A DNA stretch of 64,000 nt from Psettodes erumei (lineage: Eukaryota > Chordata > Actinopteri > Pleuronectiformes > Psettodidae). Within the stretch, counting starts at the first letter, position 1; every line of letters starts with the position of its first letter. Under the pieces are notes generated by a model, which worked only from the letters and a program-made list of their open reading frames with translations, was not told the origin of the DNA and did not search any database. Both the position numbers and the translations under genes were made by a program. Shown here piece after piece: positions 46,331 to 57,755 of the stretch. The DNA lies in contig JAFBJZ010000670.1 of NCBI GenBank assembly GCA_016785225.1, positions 496,001 to 560,000 on the forward strand. Reading direction: 5' to 3'.

Positions 46331-47539
46331 GAGGCGTTTAGGAGACATCTGTAAATTATGGGTTCAGGGAAACAATCTTCCGATGGAGATTGGTCACGGG
46401 ACTTGTCTTTATTATAACTTTGTGGTCACGAACAAGTGGCAGAGGGTTATACTGTCATTATTAGCATTATTTCCCTTGCAAAGGCCTTCGAGCCCTGCTA
46501 TCGCTCTTTGCCTCAAGGCTTCGCCAATAAAGCAGCACGTTGTGATCCAAGCAGAGCAAGTTGGACCAGGCAGAGAGGAAAGAGTTCTGACCATCAAAAA
46601 AGCTGGACCAAAGAAAATTTAGCAGCCAAGTAATGCCCAATAGCCCTCTTCCTCCTCCTCCTCTTCTTCCTCCAAGGCCTCTACTCATAAAGCCAGAGGG
46701 TTCACGGTAAGGCATCGTTACCATAGAAACTCTGTTTGCATTTCCCAGTGAGCAATTCTGGGACCGCTGGCTTTCAGCTGGAATTCAGACATTCAATTCA
46801 ATGCACAGCGCCGTCTGGAAAAGTGATTGTCTCCGCAGAGGAACTTATTGAAAGACATTCTAGGTGCATTTCCGATTAAGTGAAAAGGCAGACAAAAAGA
46901 GCCTTGGCCATGAGCTGGATGTCATCTTAACAAGGCCGACTCCGCAAGCTGCATCATCTGGAGTGGTAGCCCAGCCTTGGTTTCCAATAACCTGATCGGT
47001 TCCTGGCGCTTTTTTTTATTTGAGGTGATGAAAACGAAAAACCTTCATTTAAATGGGGGAGCTTGAGCAGAATTGTGCCTGCCAATCAAAATTTGGAGTG
47101 TGGTTGGAGAGTGCTGCTCTCCGCTGCGTGCCCAGTCCACAGGGCTGTCTTCAGATCTGTCTTCAGGCCTCCCTCTCTCTCTCTCATAGCAGCGCTGCAG
47201 CGCTGGAACAAAGAGGCTTTTCACATTGACCTTGACACACGGCCACCCCCATCACCACAGGAACCAGCACACAGGAATCCACCCCAACTCTCCGATATCA
47301 ATCTCTCTGTAGCCCTGGCAGACGGTCCCAGCTCCGGGCTGAGGTGAGCCTTGGAGAGGAGGATAATGTACATCATATGATGGGGTTTTCATTCCGTCCA
47401 GGAAAAAAAACAACCCGTTAGCACCACTGTGAATATTATATCTGATCTGAAATATTCCACTGTGTCCAGCTGTGCCAAAAAGTAAATTCAAGCTTTGTTG
47501 AAACACTTAAAACTAAATTAAATTAAATTTTAATATAAT

Positions 47540-47655
47540 TAGGACTGCAACTAACAATTATTGTCATCAGGTAGTCTGCCAATTATTTTCTACAGTTTCC
47601 AATGATATAAAAATAGCAAAGCAGCAAATCCTCACATCAGAAAAGCTGCAAATAT
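47540..47655 (+). mobile_element. Decayed teleost interspersed repeat
   Basis: The stretch starts aggactgcaactaacaatta and continues with ccaattattttctacagtt. This resembles a common teleost repeat that begins AGGGCTGCAACTAACGATTA followed by ATTATTTTC and AATCGATTA words, usually classed as a non-autonomous DNA element. The copy is diverged and noncoding. Identification is from memory. Confidence 0.6.
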
Positions 47656-47859
47656 GTAATGTTGGCGTAACGGTTCATAATCTGAATAGAGATTCAGAAT
47701 TCAGAATAGATTCAGCTCCATACATGACCACTCACAGAGGATTAGTCTCTCAAGTACACTGTAAAGTCACAGGTCAAAATCCCCAAACATGGGTCTGCCA
47801 AAGTTATAATGTGCTCACTTAAGATTTAGTCAATCACAACACAGACATGAAAACTGTTC

Positions 47860-48463
47860 CATTGGAATAAAAGCTTTTATTCTCAATAGCCAGAAAGAGA
47901 TTTTGCCTTTTTTGGTTTGTTTTTGTTTGTTTTTTTTCCTTTTACAATTGTACAGCCTGAACAAGCACAAACATTCAGGCATTAAATTGCAAATCATTTT
48001 TTAAACAAAATAAAAATAAGGGGCTTTCACTTTATACATTTCTGTCATAAGAAATAACTTCAGAACTGTACATCAAGCTTTTTACAAAGCGCGCAGAGCT
48101 TCAAAATATACAACGTTCATTCACATTTTATACACAAAAACAAAAACGGGGTCTGCTACATTAAAAAACCTGGGGAAGCTCCTCGTCTGCACGGAAGAAA
48201 AAAGGGCAGTCCGAACGCGTTCCGCTTTGCATCACGTTCAACTTTGGGAACGGAGGCTGGCTAACGTGCTGCTTAGCAACATCCAGGAGCTCCATTCATA
48301 GTCTCCAAAGAGTCACAAGACAGCAAGAATGGAGAGGGGAGGGGGGCGTTGCCACTGGGCCAGTCTGTCAGTCTTTTCTCCCCTCAGCCAGAACACTCGG
48401 TTTAGCTCTCGTTCCCACCCGGCGAGGACTCGTCTTATTTCAGAGCGCAGGCAGGTAACCCGG
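47860..48463 (-). other. metrnl: METRNL 3' UTR
   Basis: AT-rich noncoding sequence between the METRNL stop (48464-48466) and its probable poly(A) signal. It has A- and T-rich tracts and no recognisable element. Confidence 0.6.
47874..47880 (-). terminator. metrnl: Poly(A) signal of METRNL (AATAAA on minus strand)
   Basis: TTTTATT on the plus strand reads AATAAAA on the minus strand, about 585 bases past the METRNL stop. The intervening region (47.88-48.46 kb) is AT-rich and noncoding, as expected of the 3' UTR. Confidence 0.6.
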
Positions 48464-51400
48464 TCAGTCGGCGTCCACGTGACAAGGGTTGGTCCCCTGC
48501 CGCTGCGCCTCGCGGTACAACCGCAGGAAATCCTTGTAGCGCGGGGCGCAGCCCATCCAGGCCTCCCCGAACCTCACTGTCCCGGTGAAGAGGAACTCGC
48601 CCTCGCCGGCCTTCACCCCACACTGCAGGGGCATCTTGATGTGGCCGGTCCAGCTGCGCACCCTCACGCCACCAGAGGCAAAGACCTGCGTCTTCTGTCT
48701 GTAGAGGCGACTGATCTCCACGGTGACGGACGAGTGCTCCTCCTCCTGCTTCACCTTCTTAATGCTGCCCCGCGCCACTGGAAACACCGCACAGGAAGAC
48801 GAGGTTTAGACGCCGGTAATAGCTGGATTTCGTGTTACGCAGTGTGGTGTTTTCATTGGACATCTCTGCACGCCATACACCAGCGGGAAACCTATAATTG
48901 TTCAAACAGCGCTGTTACTTACCAAAGTCATTGGTGCAGACAGCGAGGAGCATCTCAGCGTCGCTGCAGGGCTGACAGGGGGCTAAGAGGAAATAAAGAA
49001 AGAGGGCAGATGAGTCGGGTGCCAAGATATGGTCGAGCACTACAAACAGAAACAGGAGAAGTCCTTGATTCCTTTAGCACGCCGGGTCTCGCAGCACGAT
49101 AAAAATCTTGTTGACGGGTCCACAACTTCACAGTTAAGTACCACTTGCAAAAACACACAGCTGCGGTTGGTCCAGCCATGGAGGAGTATAAGTCCCTCAC
49201 ACTCGCAAACTTGGGTCACAGGAATTTGAGTCCCCGCAAATGGTTATTTATTTCCAAAGACCGCAGAGCAGGACTCGGCTGCCATGAGCTCGGGGTTTTG
49301 CACCAAACGGAGCTGGGCACGCTGCTGATGGTTAAAAAAAGAAAGAAAATCGTTGCTAATCAAAAAAAAAAAAAAAAGGGGGGGATGCTATGCGTCTATG
49401 TGCGTGTGTGTTTAATGCTCAAGGGGGCTGTTCCATAAGCTTCCACACCACAACAGGAAACCCTTGACACTCCATGACAAACAAGGACCAGATGAAAAGG
49501 ATGAGGGGAGCACAGAGACGAGGAGGAGGAGGGCCTCTTCTCTGACCTGCGCTCTGTGAGCGCTTCAGCAGGCCTGCTGGGACCGGAGCAGTCGGTGCAA
49601 CTGCGAGTGTAACACCAAGCAGGGTTTTTTTTTTTTTTTTTTTAAACAGCCCTAAAAGATGCAGATAAGGAGAAAATGAGCCTGTTACACAACGGCGGGT
49701 CTTCCAACTCGAGGGCAAATTCTTGGGTGTAAAAACAAATGTGCGCTGAACTAAACGGCCTGCGCACAGCACATTAAAAACCTACTGCAGGGCGGATTTC
49801 ACCTCTGACTGGAAGCTATGGGGCAACAACTCCGCCCGCCCTCCACACAGAGTTTTACGGCCAGGAGAAAGGGCCCTAAATGAGGGCAGTCAAGTCGATT
49901 AGTTGACTCAGGTGGCCCTGCGGCCAGCCGCGCCACAACGCCTTTATTAGCCCTGGACCTGCGGTGGTTTTCCTCAGCAGCAGAGTGGCACACAGGGGTG
50001 GGGGGGTGTCGAGTCAGCACCGGGCTGAGGGTGGGGCGGTCTAACTCCTGAGTTAGAGAGGAAAATTATGAAAAACTGTTAACTCAGGTGGATGCGGCGT
50101 GCTAGGAACCACCCTAATTTATAGCTCTGGTCATAAAGCAGAGCACGAAAAAAAATTAATCTCGCACAGAAGTTACGGCATCTAAGGGAAAAATACGCAG
50201 ATCATCGGCATGAGAAGAAATGTGCGCCCCGTGTCATCTTTAGGTAGCTGGAGCTTATTTTTAGCTGGCTCGTCTGAGGCCGAGCCTATGGGGGTGAGCG
50301 TGTCTTAGCTCAGCTCGTGTAGCGACATGGAGGCACTGCTGCGCCACTGCAGGGATCAGAGGTCAATCAGCCACGAGCTCGGACGGCTTAAGAACAGCTG
50401 GAGAGCCGTGGGACTTCAGAGCGGGCCGACCTCGCCGAGCGGCAGAAGGCACTTTGAAGTGAGCCCGCGTGCCGTGGCATCAGACGGGGCCTAAACCCGG
50501 GGGCGTTTTTTTTTTTTTTTTTTTTTTTTTTCTTTCCTCTTTTCCTTTTTTCTCTTTCCTCCAAAGCGGAGCCCGAGCAGGGCTCGCATGTCAGACATGA
50601 AACAGAACCGCAGGAATGGGCCGAGAGCCGAGTCAGCATCTCTGCCTGGCCCCGTGCGCACGCGGAGCCACTCTGATCAGAACCACTTCACAGGAGCGGA
50701 GAGGGATGAGGGATGGGAGGAGCGGCAGATGGAGGGGTGGAGGGGCACGCAGTGTCCCTAAAACATCTGGGCCCCGACGCATTCCGCCGTAATGCAGCAC
50801 AACTTGCTAATGCGGCTCTGCACAGACGAAAACCACTTCAAACGCAGCCAGGAAGAGCGAGGGAAGAGGAATGGAAAGGGGGGGGGACACCAGAATGATA
50901 AATAGACAAGAAAGAAATTAAGAGGTAGGAAATGGTGAGAGAGAGGGGAAGAAAGAGGAGAATAATTTAAGCGAGCTGAAAGGGAGGCTGAGGGAGTGAC
51001 AGCAAGAAAAGAAGGAGAGTGTGTGTGTGTGTGTGTGTGGGGGGGGCGCTATACGCTCCATGAAGTTCCTCCCAACATCTGGTTGGAGATACATTCCAGC
51101 TTGATGGTGAGCAACTCAATCCCAGTGCAGCGGGTCAGAGAGGAAGGAGTGGAGGAGAGACCGAGGGGGGGAAAAAAAAAAAAGAAAGGATGATGAGAAG
51201 AAGCAGAGGGGCAATCAATCCTCCGGTCCGGGCTCCGGCTGACACGAGACCCCTGTCTCTGTGAATCATCCTGGTGCTACCTCAGGCCACTGGGGCCGGG
51301 CACCCAACGTAAACAATGTTTTGGAGGGTTTTTTTTTTTTCCTTTCGACGCACCAGCCAAGAGCTTAGATACTGGCGAGGACTGAAAAATGCCTTGTCAG

Positions 51401-54400
51401 CAAAACTTAAAGCCGCGGTCCGATTAGCACTGATGCTACGGCAGTCTGACGTAACGCCACGTGAACGCACGTGGCGGGGGAGGGGGGCGTGCAGGAACGC
51501 AACGCTGGGCCCCCGAGGTGGGGCGTCGAAACGCTGTTTGGATCTCGATGCGCAGTCGGACGCATTCACAGGCGCGGAGATCGGCGACGCTCGCGCGGTT
51601 CTGTGCAGCTTATCGGACCTCTTCCCTTTTCCCCACTTTCATTTTCCTCCACAAGAGCGAGTGCGTGGGGGGGGGGCGGTTTGGCGCGCCCTGCCGAGGG
51701 TTTGTCATTTACTTTTTGTCAAAAAGAATTTCACAGAATAGGTTTTGAAAGAAACCTCTGTCGTGAAAAAAAAAAAAAAAAGTCAACGCATCGGCACCGG
51801 TATTGAACATTTTTGATCAACGGGGGCCCTCCAGGCCACATCAGAGCTGAGCAGAGCACACTGCTGTGGTTGAAGCAACTCCACTACATTTAACCCTCTC
51901 TCTCTCTCTCTCTCTCTCCCTCCCTCCCTCCCTCCACTGTGCCAGATCATGACGCAGGATGTGGATATGTGAACCCGGAGAGCCGTAAAAACAGATGTGG
52001 GCTTGATACTGCTCATATTTTGCTCGAGGTGGAAAACAAAACACAGTCGCTCGCACAGCCGCGCAGCTTGAAACCGTGCAGGTTTGGCAGGTACGCAGCG
52101 TGAAAACAGACGGCTGTTTTTCAGCGGAGGCCCTCTGTTTGGCCGTGCCCCTCCGCACACAAGCCATCCAAAAAAAAAAAAAGAAGAAGAAGAAGAAAAG
52201 AAAAACAATTACGCTTCACAGCCATTTTCAAGTATGTACGGTTGGGTTCAAATATTAACATTTTAAACAAAAAGCTCCATAGAGCCTGAAAGGCCCCAAA
52301 ACAAAATGTACAGACAGAGAATTGGACTTTGGCTTCGATATTAGCACGGCGCTGGAGCAAATGCTGAGTTTCCAACTATTAGAGTCCAACCTAATTAAAG
52401 TTTCCACCAGTAGATGGCTGCATTTAGTGCACGGGGGGACGGAGCACAAAGGAATCCATTTCTGAAGGGAATCAGTGAGAAATCTTAAAAATGGCCACTT
52501 AGGTAAAGGAAAAAGACATTTATCTCCACGCGCACCGCTAATATCGCATCGCAGAAGCACAACGACGTCTTACCGCTCGGTGAGTGCGCTTCCGCTCTCA
52601 GCCTGTCGCTGACCAGCTCGTACTGGAACGCCGTGATCCGCCGGCTGATGTCCGTGCGCGGCACTGCCTCGATGAAGAGCGCCCCCTCCTGGATGCCGAA
52701 GCAGTGCACCTTGCCGCGGGCCTGGTCCTGCTCGCGCAGCAGCAGCCGCAGCCTGCCGTTGCGGTCCAGGTAGATGTTGGTGCCGCTGGAGTCTGCGGAG
52801 GGCTTGATGCAGACGGAGAGGCGGGCGGCGGCGGGGGAGACGGTGTTGGGCCGCAGGTTCACGATGATGGCCCCCGTGGGGTAGAGCCACTCCAGGGAGC
52901 CCTGAGAGCAGCGCAGGTACACCTGCTCCACGTCCCTGGCGTGGCCTTCATGAGTCAGGCCGCTAGATTAAGAGAAGAGGGGAAAGACGTCAGCGCGCAT
53001 CAGCCACGCAGCGCTGATAGTGGCAGGCAAGGTCAAGATTGTGTTTTGAGATATGACTCAATGTGAAAGCTTTCTTTGTTGAGACGTGCTGCAAACTCAT
53101 CCTGCACCATTTTTTTTTCATGAACCCAGCAGAAAGGGACTATTCAGTTATTCCCGAATGATTTTCTAGTCATTTATAGACTGAAGCTACTGACCAAGGT
53201 GAAGACCTCGGGCAGACTCTAAAGACATTAGACCACATTCCTCCTAAAGCATTAAGGGCCGCTCTGCGCACAAGACTGGCTGCATGACCAGTCACGAGCC
53301 GGAGCAGCCAAAATGACCTCAGCTCCAACACACACTCCCCGTACCGCATTGTTCCTCCCAGAGCTTTGGCAAAATGCACCGCTGGCAGGCTGCCTTTGGG
53401 AAGAGTTTGGAAGCCGAAATGGATGAATGGAGGGACGCAGGGGCTTCTGGCCAGACAACGGCGGCAACAGTAGCCGGGCCCGCTGCATGCAAGTGCAAAT
53501 GCAGGTCACGCACCGAACCTCCCCTCGCTTTCAAGCCACCAAAGAGACTGGAAGAGACTTGTCCGGGCAGCACTTCGGACTCTGGCGCCAGCGTGACCAA
53601 ATGACTCCCTCCAGAACTTAATGCCTGGTCAGGGTTTGAGAACTCCAGTCTGTCAGTCATCCTGTGGCAGAGCCAGAGGCAGGAAGCCATCAGCAGTCTA
53701 CCAGCATGCGCATGCCAAGCTAGTGGTTTGACTCTGGGGGAGAAACGCCCAGTTTCCTGAAAATGAGATGCTGAAATTCAAATTTGCCACAGATCTAAAG
53801 TAACCCGTGGCACATGCTGAGCATATGCAGCCGAAGCCCCATAACCAGGCTCTCCTCAGCACGCCTCTAATTAAGTCCCTTCTAACTTCATCACTTCTGC
53901 ATGCAATTAAAGGAGATTAGTCAAGAGTCTCCCTAATGAACAACAGATTATTGGTTGAGAGCTCAAAGCGCTGAATATGGCCTACCCCTCCTGACTGGAG
54001 GATGAAAAACAAAACCACACTATTTGAGGCGCAGCCTCTCAAGTGCAAAACAGATTTCAGCAGATGTTTGATGGGAGGTGAAACTTTCCAGTATGCGCTG
54101 CCCTGAGGTTTTCGAGAAATCTGTTAAGGATATTTAAAAACTCCAAAGCAAAGCACGAGAGAAGTGCGCGAGGATAAATCCGTATTTTCTTCTTAAACCC
54201 GAAAGAAAAGTATGAACCTGAGTTTAAAAAAAAATAATCCAGCCAGCTGAGATTTAAATGCTACATTTTTCAAAAGGGATTTGATTATTAATGATTCAAT
54301 TCTGTTCAGTTCACAGACTAAAGTTCGTGTCATTCCAAACGATAGCAAATGTATTAAAAACAACCCTCAACTTTTTATGATCGGATCATTCTGTCAATTA

Positions 54401-54855
54401 GTCATTCATAAATCCAGCAACAACTCCGGCCAAAACTCGCAGGTTTCTGTCAAACTACCGAACTTCCCACAAAATTAATCTATTTTCTCAACTGTATCCA
54501 AACTCTGTTTTTCTTTCCTCCTATAATCGTATTTTGCTAGAATTTCTTTCTCTCTCTTCTCCTTAAACTCCGCTCTTTTAAGTTTCACATCGCCGTCTCG
54601 GGCGTCCCGAGTTTCGGTCACAGTCGCCTCAGCTCGTCCGTTCAGCTTCGCTCACTTCCACACTTCCCATCGCGAATCGTTTCGGTTCGGACTCGGCTCG
54701 GAAATGAAACGGGTCGGCGGGCCTCACCTGCCCTTCCAGCTGCACTGGTCGCTGGAGTACTGGCAGAGAGCGATCCGACAGAGGAGGAGAAGAGGCAGCA
54801 GCAGCAGCGGCGGAGGCGGCGGCGGGACGGAGGAGGCCAGCGCCGGGGGGAGCAT
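48464..54855 (-). CDS. metrnl: METRNL: meteorin-like secreted factor, 296 aa, 4 exons
   Basis: METRNL is a secreted cytokine-like protein (subfatin) acting in adipose, muscle and immune tissue and in neural development (known). Exons in transcript order: 54728-54855, 52574-52962, 48923-48982 and 48464-48777. All junctions are GT-AG and the total is 891 nt. The start is MLPPALASSV, then a proline run and a leucine-rich signal peptide core ending about residue 31 (RIALC), then mature QYSSDQCSW. Diagnostic blocks match human METRNL: GLTHEGHARDVEQVYLRC, YPTGAIIVNLRPNT, SSGTNIYLDRNGRLRLL, RRITAFQYELVSDRLRA, ISRLYRQKTQVF, GEFLFTGTVRFGEAWMGCAP and the final NPCHVDAD. Cysteines expected to form disulfides are retained (QCSW, YLRC, VCIK, HCFG, APCQPCSD, AVCTND, QCGV, GCAP, NPCH). 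It is closer to METRNL than to METRN. The human protein is 311 aa; the difference lies mainly in the leader. Confidence 0.95.
50506..50531. repeat. T homopolymer in METRNL intron 2
   Basis: 26 consecutive T followed by a TC/CT-rich tract, so the minus strand reads as a long A/GA-rich run. Its length in the assembly should be treated with caution. Confidence 0.9.
51895..51934. repeat. CT and CCCT microsatellite
   Basis: A CT dinucleotide run grades into CCCT tetranucleotide repeats, within METRNL intron 2. Confidence 0.9.
52963..54727 (-). other. metrnl: METRNL intron 1
   Basis: An intron of about 1.8 kb. The middle (about 53.7-54.0 kb) contains closely spaced TAATTA- and CAATTAAA-type words in non-repetitive sequence, a texture seen in enhancers. 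No exon was recognised. The frames at 53.3-53.7 kb have no splice context. Confidence 0.65.
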
Positions 54856-55150
54856 GATTCTCTCGCCGCTCACTTCGCCTCTCCTCGAGTGAAACCGTGA
54901 TAAACTCCACCGCCGCGTCTCCAGCTACATGACGTTTCCATGTGCCCCCGGGGTCGTGCTCCCGCGCTGCCGACCAGGTCCCTTCTTCTTTTGTTCTCGG
55001 GGGAAGGTGCGGGTGGGTTGAGGCGCTTCGCCGCGCTCGGGTCGTGGCGTCCGGCGGTGACAGCTCTCCGTGAAATGTGGACTGAGCTCGGCTCGGCGCC
55101 GACTCCGCAGCCCCTGCCTGCTCTCCACGTCACACCCCATCCACGGCAGT
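54856..55150 (-). promoter_or_regulatory. metrnl: METRNL 5' UTR and promoter region
   Basis: GC-rich, CpG-containing sequence lies immediately upstream (minus strand) of the METRNL ATG. It changes sharply to AT-rich DNA beyond about 55190. This suits a CpG-island promoter. No TATA box or start site was assigned. Confidence 0.45.
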
Positions 55151-57597
55151 TTGTCACGTATGCTGCATTCAGGTGTTAAACCGAGGCTGCGATTTCCGGC
55201 TTCCAACGGTATAAAATGAAACCTAACGTACCATTGCAGTGCGTTTAAAATAAAACAATTCATTTTCTCTGTTATTATTTAAGGAACATCTCAGTAACTT
55301 TACTATCTCACAAAGTTTCGACATTCCCATACTTACTTATATTACTTTTGAGACGTTTTGAGATAATTTTCTAACTCATCTGACTACAAGTTGGGAAATT
55401 CTGACAGCACCTGAAGGCAGCCTCAAAGTTCAAGCATTTTGTTTGCGAAGGGCATGATAATTATAACAGATTTGTTATAAAAAATATAAATATTGGTGCG
55501 TGGATTTCATTTAGCTACTGTAAGTAGTAGGGTTCCTATTAAACCAAGCAGGATTGCTCACTTTCACTGCACTGTGTAACTGTTTTCAGCAATTGTACAG
55601 GTTTGTTAAGATTTAAGGTGGCAGAAAATTACTGTACGGAGGGCCCAAAGTTGTAATCCTGTTTTACTACTGTTGTACTACAGCTTGGAGCATAGTAATT
55701 GTTATTTATGTTCACATGATTTCTTGGAGAAGAGCCACCTGAAAATTAAATTTTATGGTTTTGTCCTCTGGCCACAGCCCCACAAAAATCTGCAAATATT
55801 GTCAGCACTGATAAGCACATGAATGAACATCATAAGTATTGGTCAAATAAACACGTGTTGGGTTTTTTTCTTAAATAATTATGGTTCTGTGTCTAAAATC
55901 TCAATAATGTCACAGTGACTCCACATTTTAAATTTATTCTGTAATAGTTCATTTATAAGATGAGTGGGAATTTGGAAAACCACATGCTAGAAAACCAAAC
56001 CATGGATTCTAGACAGCTCTAAAGTAATTTCAGAATAACCAGTATAAAAAACAACCTAAATAACTATTAACTTGTATATTGAAGTAACTCTAACAATTAA
56101 TCTATAACTTTATGACACCCAAGTTCCAGCCAAAGTTTAAACACACTCCTGAAGCGTCAGAGTTGACACGCAGTGCTGTGTTTGAGTGCCACAAGAGCTG
56201 CAGGGACTTGTAGAGCGGCGGGGTCCGTTACCACCGGGTGCATCTGTAAACATAAACTACTCATCACTCAAGAGAGGGATCACAGGCAAGGTTTTCTTAT
56301 GAAACAAGAGGTTTTACGTGTGTGGATGGTGCTTGGCATGGGAAAAAAACCCGTCTGACGAGGAAAACCAGAGCAGTTTGTAACTGCTACTTTTCCTCTC
56401 TGGTTTCTCGGAACTTGGAATTGGCTGTGGCTGGTTGGTGATCGACATGTCTGGATTACTAACCCGACACACGGGGTACATGTCCTAGCGTGGGCTGCAC
56501 GCCGCTAAAGGGCCCCACAAACCTCAGATGCATGTACAGATAGCTTTTTTCAGTTTGACTGTAAATGTTCCTTCTCTAATGTTATTGCACAAGACCACAG
56601 CCAGCCGAGGTTGAGCAACTTTTTAGTATCGTTTGTGTAATCTGGATTAGCCAGTGAGCGTGTTCTCTGGTTTCTGTGCAGTTTTTGCTGCAGCCTGGGA
56701 GTTGCACTTCTTTATGAGGTCACAGAACGGCGAGGCGTGTTCGGACACGATGGCTGAGGATCCATCACAGTGACACCTGCACTGTTACTCTAAAGCTACA
56801 CCTGTAAGGTTTTCTTAATGAGGTCTGAGATTTACCCCTCGCTTCGTTTTGAGACTGAAGGGGAACTCCGCCGATTCTTCACATCAAAGTCTGTTTACAG
56901 GTCTCGGGGAGAACTACTGTTTATGTAAAAAGGTGTATAAACTCTTTTGTCTGCTCCAGAGAGAGCTGCGCACCATCTGCAAACCTGCCTCCCCTGATGT
57001 CAACTGAGGCAGTGGTGGTTGAGGCTGAAGACTACAAAATAAAAAACCCCAAAAACTCTGGTGTGGAGTAAGAAGGAAGCGTTCATGTGTAGCATGCTCC
57101 TTGTCTCTGTTTGAGACTAGTGGCTCGAGGCTACATATAGCCGCTGTCAGCAGAACACACCCCAACCTCTGACTGAATTACATTAATGTTGTTGTTTGTT
57201 TTTGTAAAAAAGTTGCATTGTGGGTAATGTAGGCAAAGGACGTGTGGTTTAAAAAAGATGAGATCTCTGTTCCTGCTGCATCGATTTTGATACTTTAAAA
57301 AAAAAGCTAACCACTGTCAGTCTGACAATGCTAGGAGTGCAGTACTAATGAAGTAGAGTGCCATTTTAAGAAGTGTGGCATTTGTTAATATGGCCAATTT
57401 ACTATTTGAAAAGCCAGTGCACTATACGTTCCTGTTTCCACATGAATCAAACTCTCTCAGGTAACGTGAAAAAAAAAGAAAGCAACAACAGGGCAACGAC
57501 ATCTCTATCAACCATTCTTTAACCTTTCTTCCAGTTTTGAGTAATTAGAGTAGTATTTTTTAGGTTTGAGCACTCAAAGCCAGGACACAAACATTAA

Positions 57598-57755
57598 GCT
57601 GATCAGCAGAAAAATAATCACCAGCAATTCTGATAATCCATGAGTCACGTAAGTCAATTATAAAACAAAAATGTTCTGGATGCTCTCAGGTTTTAGACTC
57701 TTGGCCAAACAAAACAAGCGATTTGAAAACATTGACTTTGGCCTTGGGCACTTTT
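57598..57755 (-). mobile_element. Decayed teleost interspersed repeat
   Basis: It contains ctgataatcca preceded by gatcagcagaaaaataatca, then ccaaacaaaacaagcgatttg and ctttggccttgggca. These words, in this order, resemble the other end of the same repeat family as the copy near 47540 (AAACAAGACATTTGA, CTTGGGCTTTGGGAAA). It is diverged and noncoding. Identification is from memory. Confidence 0.55.

Larger units (their letters stand above)
40579..47859. other. Intergenic region, ACSF2 promoter side to METRNL 3' end
   Basis: About 7.3 kb without a recognised protein gene. The 40.6-42.3 kb part is GC-rich with CpGs, plausibly ACSF2 promoter sequence. Open frames here (for example near 41.3-41.8 and 43.0-43.6 kb) are low-complexity and lack similarity or splice context. 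A promoter/exon-like patch on the minus strand lies at about 46.09-46.33 kb, an ACTACAACTCCC motif at 44068-44079, and a repeat copy near 47540. Confidence 0.5.
48983..52573 (-). other. metrnl: METRNL intron 2
   Basis: An intron of about 3.6 kb. It contains a T run at 49624-49643, a 26-base T run at 50506-50531, a GT repeat near 51020-51039, an A run near 51766-51781, CT and CCCT repeats at 51895-51934, and a GAA-like purine tract at about 52169-52204. No exon was recognised. Open frames here are driven by these simple repeats. Confidence 0.75.

Noticed and set aside
48329..49102. 257-codon plus-strand open frame
   Set aside because: It runs antisense to METRNL exons 3 and 4 and the intron between them. 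The minus-strand reading matches METRNL with correct splice sites, so the plus frame is a shadow.
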